From: Rhizobium redzepovicii
GTDB lineage: Bacteria; Pseudomonadota; Alphaproteobacteria; Rhizobiales; Rhizobiaceae
Assembly: GCF_019793435.1 (NCBI RefSeq)
Contig: NZ_JAILYH010000014.1
Location: 1-64,000 of the forward strand
Direction: 5' to 3'
DNA: 64,000 bases
A program made the position numbers and the translations under genes. The stretch's first letter is position 1. Each line of letters opens with the position of its first letter. Positions 28,625 through 38,231 of the stretch are shown piece after piece. The notes below the pieces were generated by a model. It did not search any database and was not told the origin of the DNA. It worked only from the letters and a program-made list of their open reading frames with translations.

Positions 28625-30286
28625 ATGATCAACGACCTCTGGTATAAGAACGCCGTCATCTACTGCCTCTCGGTCGAGACCTTCATGGATGCGAACGGTG
28701 ACGGCGTCGGTGATTTTCAGGGGCTGATGCGGCGCCTCGACTATCTCTCCGGCCTTGGCGTGACGGCGATCTGGCTGATGCCATTCCAGACGTCGCCCGG
28801 CCGCGACGACGGCTATGATGTTTCCGACTATTACAATGTCGACCCGCGCTATGGTTCGCTCGGCGATTTCGTCGAATTCACCCATGGCGCCAAGCAGCGC
28901 GGTATCCGCGTGCTGATCGATCTGGTGATCAATCACACCTCCAAGGACCATCCCTGGTTTCAAGACGCCAGGAGCGACCCGCACTCACGCTATCGCGACT
29001 GGTACGTCTGGTCAGACAAAAAACCTGCGAATGCCGATCAGGGAATGGTCTTCCCCGGCGTCCAGAAGACCACCTGGACCCATGACGAAAAAGCCAGGGC
29101 CTATTATTTTCACCGCTTCTACGACCACCAGCCCGATCTCAACACCTCCAATCCCGAGGTGCAGACGGAGATCCTCAAGATCATGGGCTTCTGGATCCAG
29201 CTCGGCGTCTCCGGCTTCCGGATGGATGCCGCCCCCTTCATAATCGAGACGAAAGGCGCAGACGTTTCCAAGCCCGTCGAGCAGTTCGACATGCTGAGGA
29301 AGTTTCGCGAATTCCTGCAATGGCGACTGGGCGATTCCATCATTCTCGCCGAGGCCAACATCCTGCCGAAAGACAATTTCGAATATTTCGGCGATGACGG
29401 CGACCGCATGCAGATGATGTTCAATTTCCAGGTCAATCAGGCGCTGTTTTATGCTCTCGCCAGCGCCGATACGCGGCCGCTGAAGAAGGCGATGGAGACG
29501 ACGAAACCGCGCCCGGCCACCGCCCAATGGGGTCTGTTTCTGCGCAATCACGACGAACTGGATCTCGGTCGGCTGTCGGAAAAGCAGCGCGGCGCGGTCT
29601 TTGCCGCCTTCGGACCCGAAAAGGACATGCAGCTTTATGACAGGGGCATTCGTCGTCGCCTGGCGCCGATGCTCGGCGGCGACCGCCGCAGGATCGAGAT
29701 GGCATACAGCCTGCTGTTTTCGCTGCCCGGAACGCCTGTCATCCGCTACGGCGACGAGATCGGCATGGGCGACGATCTGGCCTTGCCGGAGCGCAATTGT
29801 GCCCGCACGCCGATGCAGTGGTCGACGGAACCGGAAGGCGGTTTCACCAAGAGTGGAAAGCCTGTCTCGCCGGTTATCAAGGACGGCCCCTACGGGTTCC
29901 AGCATGTCAACGTCGCCGAACAGCGGCGCGATCCCAATTCGCTGCTGAACTGGACCGAACGGATGATCCGGATGCGCAAGGAAGCCCCGGAGATCGGATG
30001 GGGCGATTTCTCCGTGGTCGACACGGGTGACGACGGCGTGCTGGCGCTTCGCTACGACTGGCGCGGCAATTCCGTGTTGATCCTGCACAATCTGCATGCG
30101 CAACCGGCAGAAGTAACCTTCGATCCCGATGTCGGTGAAGACGGACGACAGCTGATCGACATTGCCGATGGCGCGAGCAGTGAAGCAGACGATAAAGGCT
30201 TTCACACCGTCAGGCTCGATGCCTACGGCTACCGCTGGTATCGCGTCGGCGGCCTCGACTATCTCCTCAGGCGCAAGGAGATTTAG
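28625..30286 (+). CDS. GH13 alpha-amylase family enzyme, trehalose-synthase-like
   Basis: A 553-residue glycoside hydrolase family 13 protein. The start DLWYKNAVIYCLSVETFMDA and YDVSDYYNVDPRYG are typical of the trehalose synthase (maltose isomerase) group. Region I is LVINHTSKDHPWF, the nucleophile Asp is in GFRMDAAPF, the acid Glu is in ILAEANILPK, and the third Asp is in FLRNHDELDLGRL. The C-terminal part is beta-rich. It may convert maltose to trehalose or act on related glucosides. The fused maltokinase domain seen in some TreS proteins is absent. ATG 28625 follows GGAG. Convergent with the AsmA-like gene. Confidence 0.85.
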   Translation: MINDLWYKNAVIYCLSVETFMDANGDGVGDFQGLMRRLDYLSGLGVTAIWLMPFQTSPGRDDGYDVSDYYNVDPRYGSLGDFVEFTHGAKQRGIRVLIDLVINHTSKDHPWFQDARSDPHSRYRDWYVWSDKKPANADQGMVFPGVQKTTWTHDEKARAYYFHRFYDHQPDLNTSNPEVQTEILKIMGFWIQLGVSGFRMDAAPFIIETKGADVSKPVEQFDMLRKFREFLQWRLGDSIILAEANILPKDNFEYFGDDGDRMQMMFNFQVNQALFYALASADTRPLKKAMETTKPRPATAQWGLFLRNHDELDLGRLSEKQRGAVFAAFGPEKDMQLYDRGIRRRLAPMLGGDRRRIEMAYSLLFSLPGTPVIRYGDEIGMGDDLALPERNCARTPMQWSTEPEGGFTKSGKPVSPVIKDGPYGFQHVNVAEQRRDPNSLLNWTERMIRMRKEAPEIGWGDFSVVDTGDDGVLALRYDWRGNSVLILHNLHAQPAEVTFDPDVGEDGRQLIDIADGASSEADDKGFHTVRLDAYGYRWYRVGGLDYLLRRKEI

Positions 30287-30299
30287 GTCTCGGCCCTGC

Positions 30300-33200
30300 C
30301 TATTGGAATTCGAAGATCTGCCGGAATACACCCGGCGCAATGATCGACAGCGGATTGATCTGCAGGTTCGGCTGGTCGAATTTGCCGGTGAGTTTGAAGG
30401 TGATGCCGATCAGGCCGCGATCGCTGCCGTTGCCGAGGATGACGCCGATCAGCGGCAATTCGGCAAACAGCCGGTTGAGGCCGTAGGCCGGCATGAAGGT
30501 GCCGGTCATGTCCATGTTGCCCTTGCGATCGCGCACAATGCCTTGGAAGGTTGCGCCGATCTGGTCGCCGCGCAGCACGCCGTTCTCGATGCCGACCATG
30601 CCATTGCGCGAAACGACGCGGGCAAAGCCGCGCTGGAAGCGTTGCGAAGAGGTATCGATGTCACGCTTGACGGCTTCGTTGAGGCTGCGCTGCTCATTTC
30701 CAACCGGCGTCGAGACGATCGAGCGCAGCCGTTGTTCGTTGACGATCGAGAAACGGCGCACGTCGAGCGAGCCGTCCCAGCCGCCCTCTGCCGAAAGCCG
30801 GATCGCCAGATTGAGCAGGCCGCCCTGCATGTGCTGGTAGAGATCGGCGAAACGCCACACCGCGCCGGCATCGCCGCTGGTGATGTTGATGACGCCGCCA
30901 TCCTTCATCTGGCTGACCACGGCTTCGCCGCTGTCGGTCACGGCCGAAAAGTTCAGCGCCTGCAGCTTGTCACCGCGCAGTGACACCTGCGCCTGGAAAT
31001 TGCCGATCTTCTCGTCGTTGAACCCGATGACATTTTTCAGCCTGGCGCGCACCGATACGCCGGTGTCGCCGCCATCCCCGTCATCATCGCCATCGCCCGA
31101 GCCCGATTTCAATCGTGCGATGACAGGCCGCGCATCGGCGCTGTCGCCGGAGACCGAGACGTCGAAATTGCCCTTGCTGCGTTTCACCGACAGGGCAAAA
31201 TCGTCAAGCGAGGAGAGTTTGACGCTGTCGAAATCGGCCGAGATCAGCCCGCCTTTGCCAATGTTCATCGAACCGTTGGCGCCGAAACCGTCGCCTTTCA
31301 GCCGGAAATTCTTGATCTGGGTATTGTCGGCCGGGCCGAATGTTTCGAATTCGGCCGTCGCGGCAATACCGCTGCCCTTCGACCAGCCGATCCATGGCAG
31401 GTCGAGTTGCGACTTGGTCAGGTCGAGCTGCACATCCTGCCGGTCGTCGTCGATCCGCGTCAGCACCATCTTGACGCTGCCGCCGATGATGCCGGAAAGG
31501 CCGGGTATCAGCTTGTTGCGCTGCTCCTCGGAAAGCGTCGCGGTGATCACCCGCGTCCGCTTCGCGCCATCGGAGGCCTCGACCGGTTCGGCAAGATCGA
31601 TATCGGCCGGGACGCCGTCGATCTGGGCCTTGGCATCCAGCGTGATCTGTTTCGGATTGCCGTTCAGCGTCCCGTCGAGATTGCTGATCGTGCGGCCGGA
31701 GAACGGCTTGGCAAGATCGATATCGGTGAGCTTCATCGCCGCCGTCCATTCGGCCGGCGGCGGATTCTGCGAGGAGAGCAAGCCGAAATGCGCCTTCACA
31801 TTCGCCTCGATCCGCCCCTTGAGATCGTCGGGCGCAAAGCCGGCGCGCTGCAGCACCCGGATCGGCCTGTAGGTCAGAAGCTCGCCGACGGCATCCGCTG
31901 TCCCGGAGATCGCAAGATCGATATCGGCCATCAGCGGCTTGTCGTACGTGGCGGGTAGGGTGAACGTCCCCTGCCCGAGACCGACGGACCGGCCGGAGGG
32001 GAAAAACGACGTGCCGCTCTTGATCGCGATCGTCGCAACCGGACCGGTCAGGTCGAAATGGGCCGCCATATCGCGAACCGGCGGAATGTCGCCGGCGATG
32101 TTCATCCGCGCATCCGCGATGTCGAAGCCGATGCGGATCTGGTTGGCGTCGAGCTTCAGTCCCTTGCCGCCGGCTGCCTCGTCCAGCCTGCCGAAGGGAA
32201 TGAAGACCGAGATGGAGGCGTTGGCTACGCTGCCGCCGAAGAGGTTGCCGTGCACCCAGGTGCGCACCTTGGGCGCCATCCAGAACGGCCAGAGCTGCTT
32301 GATCGCCGTCGTCTGCAGCTGTGCCGACTGGCCGGCAAAGCTGATCTCCGGCGATTTGCTCCCGAGCTTGACGTGCAGTGCCCCGTATAGCGCGCCGAGC
32401 GGACTGGAGACGGTCATGTTGGGAAATAGAAATTCCCGCCCGGCGACCAGGTAGCGCCCGGTCGCCTGGATATCGAAGGAGAGCGGCTGCTCGCCGGAGC
32501 CGCCGGGTGCTGCCGAGCCGCCGCTGACCAGAAGATCGATGCCGAAGCCCTTGCCGGCCTGCGGGTCGAGCTTGTCGAGATCGATCAGCGCGCCGTTGAT
32601 CGGAACCGTGGTCGCGCCGAAGCGGGCGTTCGACCGGGCGATTTCGAGCGTCTGCTTGGCGAAATCATAAACGAGGTTGATCTGCCCGCCCGACAGTTCC
32701 TGCGGATCGCCGTCGGCATAGATCTGGCCGGGATCGATGTCGACGGTCGCCGCAAGTGCCGGCTGCACGCCATCGCGTTCCCTGGTGGCCGATACCGTCA
32801 AATCGGCAAAGGCACTGAGCCCCTGTCGGATCACGCCCTGATCGTTGCGTTTCAGCGCAAAGGGCGTGAGGTCGGCATGCTTGAGCGTCGCCACCACCTT
32901 CGACACGTGGCCGGCTTCCTTTTCGGCCAGCACCTCGAGCTCGGCCACCTCGCCGTTCAGCGCCACTTCGCCGGTCAACTGCAGTGAGGATGGGCCGGCA
33001 TGGGCAAAGACAAGATCGTCGACGACCAGCGACAGCGGGCCGTTGGCGGTGTCGGCAAGCTTGATGTCGATGCCGGAGATGCGCACGGAGCTGGTCGAGC
33101 CGCGCGTGACGACACTGTCGAACATGTCGAACTGCGAGAAGATCTTCTCCATCGCTGCCGGCATGGCGTCGATGCGAAAATCGTCGAGCGTCAGAGGATT

Positions 33201-33701
33201 GCCGGAGGGCAACAGAGCGGTATCGAGCGCGATATCGTCGGCTTCGATGTCGGTGACGGCGATGCGGCCGCGGAAAAGCTGCAGCGGATCGAGCCCCAGC
33301 CGCACCGAGCCCGTCGTCGACAGGTGCTGGCCGCTCTGCTCGTCGATCATGTTGACGTTGCGCGCTTCCAGCGCCAGCCGGAAATCCGAGGTGAAACGGA
33401 TGACGGTGGAGCCGACCTCGGCGCGGTAGCGCGGTCCGGCCACGCCGTTCAACGCCGCCTGCGCCTGCTGCGACAGCGGCTTGTCGAACATGCCGCTCTC
33501 GACGGTGAAGACAATTCCGGCGAGGATAAGCAGAATCACCCCCAGAAATCCGGCCGTCAGCTTCGCCGTGCGCCGCATAGGAGAACGCGGCGGCGGGCAA
33601 GAGACGATGATCGGATCCTCGGCCTGGGCGGACGGCAAGCGGTCCAGCGCAACGATATCCTTCTTGCGAAACGTGACCTTTTCGCCGCGGATGGCTGACA
33701 T
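30300..33701 (-). CDS. large AsmA-like / DUF3971 envelope protein
   Basis: A 1133-residue protein with a cytoplasmic N-terminal tail of about 40 residues and one transmembrane segment (LTAGFLGVILLILAGIVFTV). A long beta-rich periplasmic region of DUF3971 type follows, and the end resembles AsmA-2 C-terminal domains. Proteins of this size and layout (YhdP, TamB-like group) are thought to bridge the envelope and carry phospholipids to the outer membrane. There is a low-complexity Asp/Gly stretch (SGSGDGDDDGDGGDTG) near residue 870. ATG 33701 is preferred over open frame up to 33893, which crosses the intergenic region. Confidence 0.82.
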   Translation of the reverse strand: MSAIRGEKVTFRKKDIVALDRLPSAQAEDPIIVSCPPPRSPMRRTAKLTAGFLGVILLILAGIVFTVESGMFDKPLSQQAQAALNGVAGPRYRAEVGSTVIRFTSDFRLALEARNVNMIDEQSGQHLSTTGSVRLGLDPLQLFRGRIAVTDIEADDIALDTALLPSGNPLTLDDFRIDAMPAAMEKIFSQFDMFDSVVTRGSTSSVRISGIDIKLADTANGPLSLVVDDLVFAHAGPSSLQLTGEVALNGEVAELEVLAEKEAGHVSKVVATLKHADLTPFALKRNDQGVIRQGLSAFADLTVSATRERDGVQPALAATVDIDPGQIYADGDPQELSGGQINLVYDFAKQTLEIARSNARFGATTVPINGALIDLDKLDPQAGKGFGIDLLVSGGSAAPGGSGEQPLSFDIQATGRYLVAGREFLFPNMTVSSPLGALYGALHVKLGSKSPEISFAGQSAQLQTTAIKQLWPFWMAPKVRTWVHGNLFGGSVANASISVFIPFGRLDEAAGGKGLKLDANQIRIGFDIADARMNIAGDIPPVRDMAAHFDLTGPVATIAIKSGTSFFPSGRSVGLGQGTFTLPATYDKPLMADIDLAISGTADAVGELLTYRPIRVLQRAGFAPDDLKGRIEANVKAHFGLLSSQNPPPAEWTAAMKLTDIDLAKPFSGRTISNLDGTLNGNPKQITLDAKAQIDGVPADIDLAEPVEASDGAKRTRVITATLSEEQRNKLIPGLSGIIGGSVKMVLTRIDDDRQDVQLDLTKSQLDLPWIGWSKGSGIAATAEFETFGPADNTQIKNFRLKGDGFGANGSMNIGKGGLISADFDSVKLSSLDDFALSVKRSKGNFDVSVSGDSADARPVIARLKSGSGDGDDDGDGGDTGVSVRARLKNVIGFNDEKIGNFQAQVSLRGDKLQALNFSAVTDSGEAVVSQMKDGGVINITSGDAGAVWRFADLYQHMQGGLLNLAIRLSAEGGWDGSLDVRRFSIVNEQRLRSIVSTPVGNEQRSLNEAVKRDIDTSSQRFQRGFARVVSRNGMVGIENGVLRGDQIGATFQGIVRDRKGNMDMTGTFMPAYGLNRLFAELPLIGVILGNGSDRGLIGITFKLTGKFDQPNLQINPLSIIAPGVFRQIFEFQ

Positions 33702-33825
33702 GCGCCTTCGGGCTCTCCCTTTAAGTGAAGAATTGAACCCGGCATGCTGGACGGGTTTCCGTCCACTATATAATTCGGGGAGAGAAAGTGTCATCCACAA
33801 ACCCGGCAAAAGAAAGGTTTTCCCA

Positions 33826-34299
33826 ATGGCGGTTCCCGGCATCGGCGCCACGGCTCCTGATTTCAACCTTCCCCGCGACGGCGGCGGCCGCATCTCGCTG
33901 GCCGAATTCCAGGGTCGGCCGCTCGTCCTGTTCTTCTATCCCAAGGACGATACAACAGGCTGCACCGCCGAGTCATTGGCCTTCACCGCGTTGGCAAGCG
34001 AGTTCGAAGCCGCGGGTGCAGCCGTAATCGGCATGTCGCCCGATTCGGCCGCCTGCCATGACAAGTTCGTCAGGAAGCACCGTCTTTCGGTAGCGCTCGC
34101 CTCGGACGAGGAGAAGACGACGCTGCAGGCCTACGGTGTCTGGAAGGAAAAGAGCATGTACGGCCGTAACTTCATGGGCGTCGAGCGCACCACCTTCCTG
34201 ATCCGCCAGGACGGCACGATCGCCACGATCTGGCAGAAGGTGAAGGTGCAGGGCCACGCCGAAACCGTGCTTGAGGCCGTGCGGAATCTGGCTGCGTGA
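33826..34299 (+). CDS. bcp: peroxiredoxin, Bcp/PrxQ type
   Basis: A 157-residue thiol peroxidase. The peroxidatic Cys is Cys46 in PKDDTTGCTAES, and VLFFYPKDDTTGCT is the family mark. Many PrxQ proteins have the resolving Cys five residues later; here that place is Leu, and the only other Cys is in PDSAACHDKF. So it is either a 1-Cys enzyme or resolves through another position. ATG 33826 follows AAAGG. It overlaps the next start by a few bases and shares the promoter region with the divergent AsmA-like gene. Confidence 0.92.
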   Translation: MAVPGIGATAPDFNLPRDGGGRISLAEFQGRPLVLFFYPKDDTTGCTAESLAFTALASEFEAAGAAVIGMSPDSAACHDKFVRKHRLSVALASDEEKTTLQAYGVWKEKSMYGRNFMGVERTTFLIRQDGTIATIWQKVKVQGHAETVLEAVRNLAA

Positions 34300-35123
34300 C
34301 CGGCGACCTCGCGATGACCTCGCTGCGCGGCGGCGCCATCGATGCCATCTGCTCCGCTGATCTCGACCGCAAGACGGCGCTTGCGCAGGAAAGCGCCACC
34401 CGCTGGTTCGCCCGCCGGGTGTCGCTGCGCTCGCCGCTCGATGCGGCCATGCCGGAGAGGCCCGGTCGTCCCGACCGGCCGTTGCTGACGCCGCCGACCC
34501 AGGTGGAAAAGCGCTCACTGCATACGCTGAAAGGCCGGATCGCTCTGCTCCATGCCATCGCCCATATCGAGCTCAATGCTGTCGATCTGGCGCTAGATAT
34601 CGTTGCGCGATTCGCCACCGAACAGGTGCCGAATTCCTTTTTCGACGGCTGGATGCAGGTTGCCTTCGAGGAGGCCAAGCATTTTCGCTTGGTGCGCGCC
34701 CGTCTCAACGATCTCGGCGCCGATTACGGCGATCTCCCCGCCCATGACGGGCTCTGGCAGGCGGCCCATTCGACGCGCAACGACCTGACGGCAAGGCTCG
34801 CCGTCGTGCCGCTGATTCTCGAAGCCCGCGGCCTCGACGTCACGCCGTCGCTGCAGGCGAAAATGCGCCAGACCGGCGACCTCGAAAGTGCCGCGGTTCT
34901 CGACGTCATCTACAACGACGAGAAAGGTCATGTCGCGGTCGGCGCCAAATGGTTCCGCTTCCTCTGCGCCCGGGAGAAGCGCGATCCGGCAAAGGCCTTT
35001 CGGGATCTGGTGCGCGCCAATTTCCGCGGGCCGCTGAAACCGCCCTTCAACGATCTCGCGCGCGCCGAGGCCGGGCTGACGCCGTCCTTCTACCGCTCGC
35101 TGGCATCGATCAGCCATGCCTGA
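34296..35123 (+). CDS. DUF455 ferritin-like domain protein
   Basis: A 275-residue protein of the DUF455 family with a ferritin-like four-helix region. Likely metal ligands lie in LHAIAHIELNAVDLALDI, FEEAKHFRLVRARL and IYNDEKGHVAVGAKWF (Glu and His patterns). The reaction is not known. The GTG at 34296 overlaps the bcp stop and suggests coupling; an ATG at 34314 is an alternative start. No clear ribosome site precedes either. Pairing with a peroxiredoxin suggests a role in oxidative or metal stress, as inference. Confidence 0.8.
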   Translation: MTGDLAMTSLRGGAIDAICSADLDRKTALAQESATRWFARRVSLRSPLDAAMPERPGRPDRPLLTPPTQVEKRSLHTLKGRIALLHAIAHIELNAVDLALDIVARFATEQVPNSFFDGWMQVAFEEAKHFRLVRARLNDLGADYGDLPAHDGLWQAAHSTRNDLTARLAVVPLILEARGLDVTPSLQAKMRQTGDLESAAVLDVIYNDEKGHVAVGAKWFRFLCAREKRDPAKAFRDLVRANFRGPLKPPFNDLARAEAGLTPSFYRSLASISHA

Positions 35124-35229
35124 AATCGCTGGTATTTTCTACACGGACAGCGACAAAGAAAGCATTCGTTAACCATAAACGTGTCTAATTTTCCGAAAGA
35201 GGCGTAGTGCATCAGTCGGGAGAGCCTGC

Positions 35230-36549
35230 GTGAACAGCGGACATCAGCACCGGGTATTCGGCAAGCGGGCGCAGGAGCACATCCTGATCCTCGCAAGCGG
35301 CGACAAGGTCCGCCACATGACGGTCCGGCCGTGGATGGCCGCTCTCGCCTTCTGCTTCATCGGCGTCTTCTCGATCGGCTATCTGCTGGCCACCTCCTAT
35401 CTCGTGCTGCGCGACGACCTGATCGGCGCCACCATGGCGCGGCAAGCCCGGATGCAGCATGACTATGAGGACCGCATCGCCGCTCTTCGCGCCCAGGTCG
35501 ACCGCATCACCTCCCGCCAGCTTCTCGACCAGCAGGTGGTCGAGGACAAGGTCGACAAGTTGATGGAACAGCAGATGGCGCTGACGTCGCGCCACGGCAA
35601 GCTCGATAATCTGCTCGACCGGGCCGAAAGCTCCGGCCTGACGGAAAAGTCCGGCGCCCTGCCCGAGCCGTCTTCGCCGATTCAGTCCTTTGCCCCTGAG
35701 ATCAAGGACAAGCGCGCTTCGCTGACCGGCGGCGGCATCGAGGCGATTGAGAAACAGCTGGCGAGCGGCGCGCCCGCCGATGCGACGCCCGACAATTTGA
35801 CGCTTGCCTATGTGCCCTCCGCCGAAACGGTCGGCGACCGCGCCGACCGCATCTTCTCCAATGTAACGCTGTCGCTGAAGGGTGTCGAACAGGACCAGCG
35901 CAACCGTGTCGAACAGCTGACGAGCGACGCCGGCAACGCCGCCGATGCCATCGGCAACGTGCTGACCCGCTTCAAAATTCCGGTGCCTGAGGAGTCTGCG
36001 GGGCGGCAGGGCGACGATGCCGTCGGCGGCCCCTATGTCGAGCCTGAAAGCAACGATGATTTCAACAATTCACTGGCAGCACTCGACGGCGCGCTGACCC
36101 GGCTGGAGGCCGTGCGCAGCACCGCCGAATCCCTTCCCTTCCGCAATCCCGCCATCGGCAAGGACGTGACCAGTCCCTTCGGCAATCGCCGCGACCCTTT
36201 CCTCGGCCGCCTCGCGCTGCATTCCGGCATCGATTTCCGCTTTTCGCCGGGTGAGAAGATCCGCCCGTCGGCGCCGGGCAAGGTCATCGCGGCCGGCTGG
36301 ACCGGCGGTTACGGCAACATGGTCGAGGTCGACCACGGCAACGGCATCTCGACACGCTACGGCCATATGTCCCAGGTGCTGGTCAAGGTCGGCGACACGG
36401 TCGGCCGCAGTGACGTCATCGGCCTCGCCGGCAGCACCGGCCGCTCGACGGGAACGCATCTGCACTATGAAGTGCGCCAGGACGGGCACGCGGTCGATCC
36501 AGTATATTTCATGAATGCGGGCCTTAAACTCGCCACCTATATCAAGTAA
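35230..36549 (+). CDS. M23-family metallopeptidase with transmembrane and coiled-coil regions
   Basis: A 439-residue membrane-anchored protein. A helix near residues 36-58 (PWMAALAFCFIGVFSIGYLL) anchors it, and a coiled coil (residues about 75-130) follows. The C-terminal M23 domain has the zinc motifs LHSGIDFRFSPG and GTHLHYEVRQDG, with RYGHMS between, so it should be an active peptidoglycan endopeptidase or a relative. The start is GTG at 35230 after GGGAG. A TTAACCAT half-site at 35169 hints at CtrA control. It is a single gene. Confidence 0.9.
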   Translation: MNSGHQHRVFGKRAQEHILILASGDKVRHMTVRPWMAALAFCFIGVFSIGYLLATSYLVLRDDLIGATMARQARMQHDYEDRIAALRAQVDRITSRQLLDQQVVEDKVDKLMEQQMALTSRHGKLDNLLDRAESSGLTEKSGALPEPSSPIQSFAPEIKDKRASLTGGGIEAIEKQLASGAPADATPDNLTLAYVPSAETVGDRADRIFSNVTLSLKGVEQDQRNRVEQLTSDAGNAADAIGNVLTRFKIPVPEESAGRQGDDAVGGPYVEPESNDDFNNSLAALDGALTRLEAVRSTAESLPFRNPAIGKDVTSPFGNRRDPFLGRLALHSGIDFRFSPGEKIRPSAPGKVIAAGWTGGYGNMVEVDHGNGISTRYGHMSQVLVKVGDTVGRSDVIGLAGSTGRSTGTHLHYEVRQDGHAVDPVYFMNAGLKLATYIK

Positions 36550-36603
36550 CAGCCGTCAGGTAACCATGGCTTCACTCTGTATGGGGTGCGGCCTCTCTAT
36601 TTC

Positions 36604-36632
36604 TTGACTTGCCGGCCATTCGGGGCTATGTC
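36604..36632 (+). promoter_or_regulatory. candidate promoter of the helicase gene
   Basis: TTGACT (36604-36609) and TATGTC (36627-36632) are 17 bases apart. Transcription from about 36639 would leave a leader of about 68 bases before the TTG start at 36707 and would exclude the in-frame TTG at 36641. Confidence 0.35.
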
Positions 36633-36706
36633 GCGCTGCATTGCGGCATGCAATCCCGCCGACTCGTTCAGAGCTCGGCCGAACCGGAACGGAAACAGTT
36701 TTCCCT

Positions 36707-38224
36707 TTGACGACATTCGCTGACCTTGGCTTGAGCCAAAAAGTGCTATCCGCTGTTACCGACGCGGGCTACACGATACCCACGCCTATTCAGGCGGGAG
36801 CCATTCCGTTTGCGCTCGAGCGTCGCGATATTTGCGGCATCGCGCAGACGGGCACCGGCAAGACGGCATCCTTCGTTCTGCCGATGCTGTCGCTTCTGGA
36901 AAAGGGCCGGGCCCGCGCCCGCATGCCCCGCACGCTGATTCTCGAGCCGACGCGCGAACTCGCCGCCCAGGTTGCCGAGAATTTCGAAAAATACGGCAAG
37001 AACCACCGTCTCAACGTCGCCCTTCTGATCGGCGGCGTTTCCTTCGAGGACCAGGACCGCAAGCTCGAGCGCGGCGCCGATGTGCTGATCTGCACGCCCG
37101 GCCGCCTGCTCGACCATTTCGAGCGCGGCAAGCTGTTGATGAGCGGCGTCGAGATCCTCGTTATCGACGAGGCCGACCGCATGCTTGACATGGGCTTCAT
37201 CCCCGATATCGAGCGCATCGCCAAGATGATCCCGTTCACCCGCCAGACGCTGTTCTTCTCGGCAACCATGCCGCCGGAGATCCAGAAGCTCGCCGACCGG
37301 TTCCTGCAGAATCCGGAACGCATCGAAGTCGCAAAGCCCGCCTCGGCCGCAAAGACCGTGACGCAGCGCTTCGTCGCCTCGCACAGCAAGGACTACGAGA
37401 AGCGCGCGGTTCTGCGCGAACTCGTCCGCGCCCAGACGGAACTCAAGAACGCCATCATCTTCTGCAACCGCAAGAAGGATGTTGCCGACCTCTTCCGGTC
37501 GCTGGAACGCCACGGCTTCTCCGTCGGCGCGCTACATGGCGACATGGACCAGCGCTCCCGCACGATGACGCTGCAGAGCTTCCGTGACGGCAATCTGCAG
37601 CTGCTGGTTGCCTCAGACGTCGCTGCCCGCGGCCTCGACATTCCCGATGTCAGCCACGTCTTCAATTTCGACGTGCCGATCCATTCCGAGGATTACGTCC
37701 ACCGCATCGGCCGCACCGGCCGTGCCGGCCGCTCAGGCGCCTCCTTCACGCTCGTCACCAAGCGCGACAGCAAATTCGTCGACGCGATCGAAAAGCTGAT
37801 CGGCGAGAAAGTGGAATGGCTGAGCGGCGATGTGAATTCCCTGCCGCCGGCAGAAGAAAGCGCCGACAGCGAGCGCCCGCGGCGCAACAGCCGCGAACGT
37901 GGCGCAAAGGGTGAACGCGGCGACAGGGATCGTGGTCGCGGACGCGGCAATCGCAGCGCCGCAGGTCATAAATCTGATAACGACATACAGGATAATGACG
38001 TCCAAGTGATCCAGGCAGCACCAGTAAAGGCCGACATCGTGAAGAACGAGCGCAAAGCAGAGCAGAAGCCGCAAAACAATGCGCGCAACAGCCGGCCTTA
38101 TCCGGCAAACGACGACAGCCGCGACCGCCGCCGCCATCGCGACCATGATGACGGCCCGACCCCGGTCGGCTTCGGCGACGATATCCCCGCCTTCATGCTG
38201 ATCGCCGGCAGCGCCAAGGTCTGA
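36707..38224 (+). CDS. DEAD-box ATP-dependent RNA helicase, RhlE type
   Basis: About 505 residues. The Q motif (TFADLGLSQKVLSAVTDAG, then PTPIQ), Walker A (AQTGTGKTASF), the PTREL, VIDEADRMLDMGF, FFSATMP, and HRIGRTGRAGR motifs are all intact. A basic C-terminal tail rich in Arg, Gly and Ser (about 130 residues) probably binds RNA. The start is uncertain: TTG 36707 gives the family N-terminus after GGAAACAG, while TTG 36641 would add 22 residues. Role is RNA remodelling in ribosome assembly or decay. A Nudix gene follows 7 bases after the stop. Confidence 0.92.
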   Translation: MTTFADLGLSQKVLSAVTDAGYTIPTPIQAGAIPFALERRDICGIAQTGTGKTASFVLPMLSLLEKGRARARMPRTLILEPTRELAAQVAENFEKYGKNHRLNVALLIGGVSFEDQDRKLERGADVLICTPGRLLDHFERGKLLMSGVEILVIDEADRMLDMGFIPDIERIAKMIPFTRQTLFFSATMPPEIQKLADRFLQNPERIEVAKPASAAKTVTQRFVASHSKDYEKRAVLRELVRAQTELKNAIIFCNRKKDVADLFRSLERHGFSVGALHGDMDQRSRTMTLQSFRDGNLQLLVASDVAARGLDIPDVSHVFNFDVPIHSEDYVHRIGRTGRAGRSGASFTLVTKRDSKFVDAIEKLIGEKVEWLSGDVNSLPPAEESADSERPRRNSRERGAKGERGDRDRGRGRGNRSAAGHKSDNDIQDNDVQVIQAAPVKADIVKNERKAEQKPQNNARNSRPYPANDDSRDRRRHRDHDDGPTPVGFGDDIPAFMLIAGSAKV

Positions 38225-38231
38225 ACGGCCA

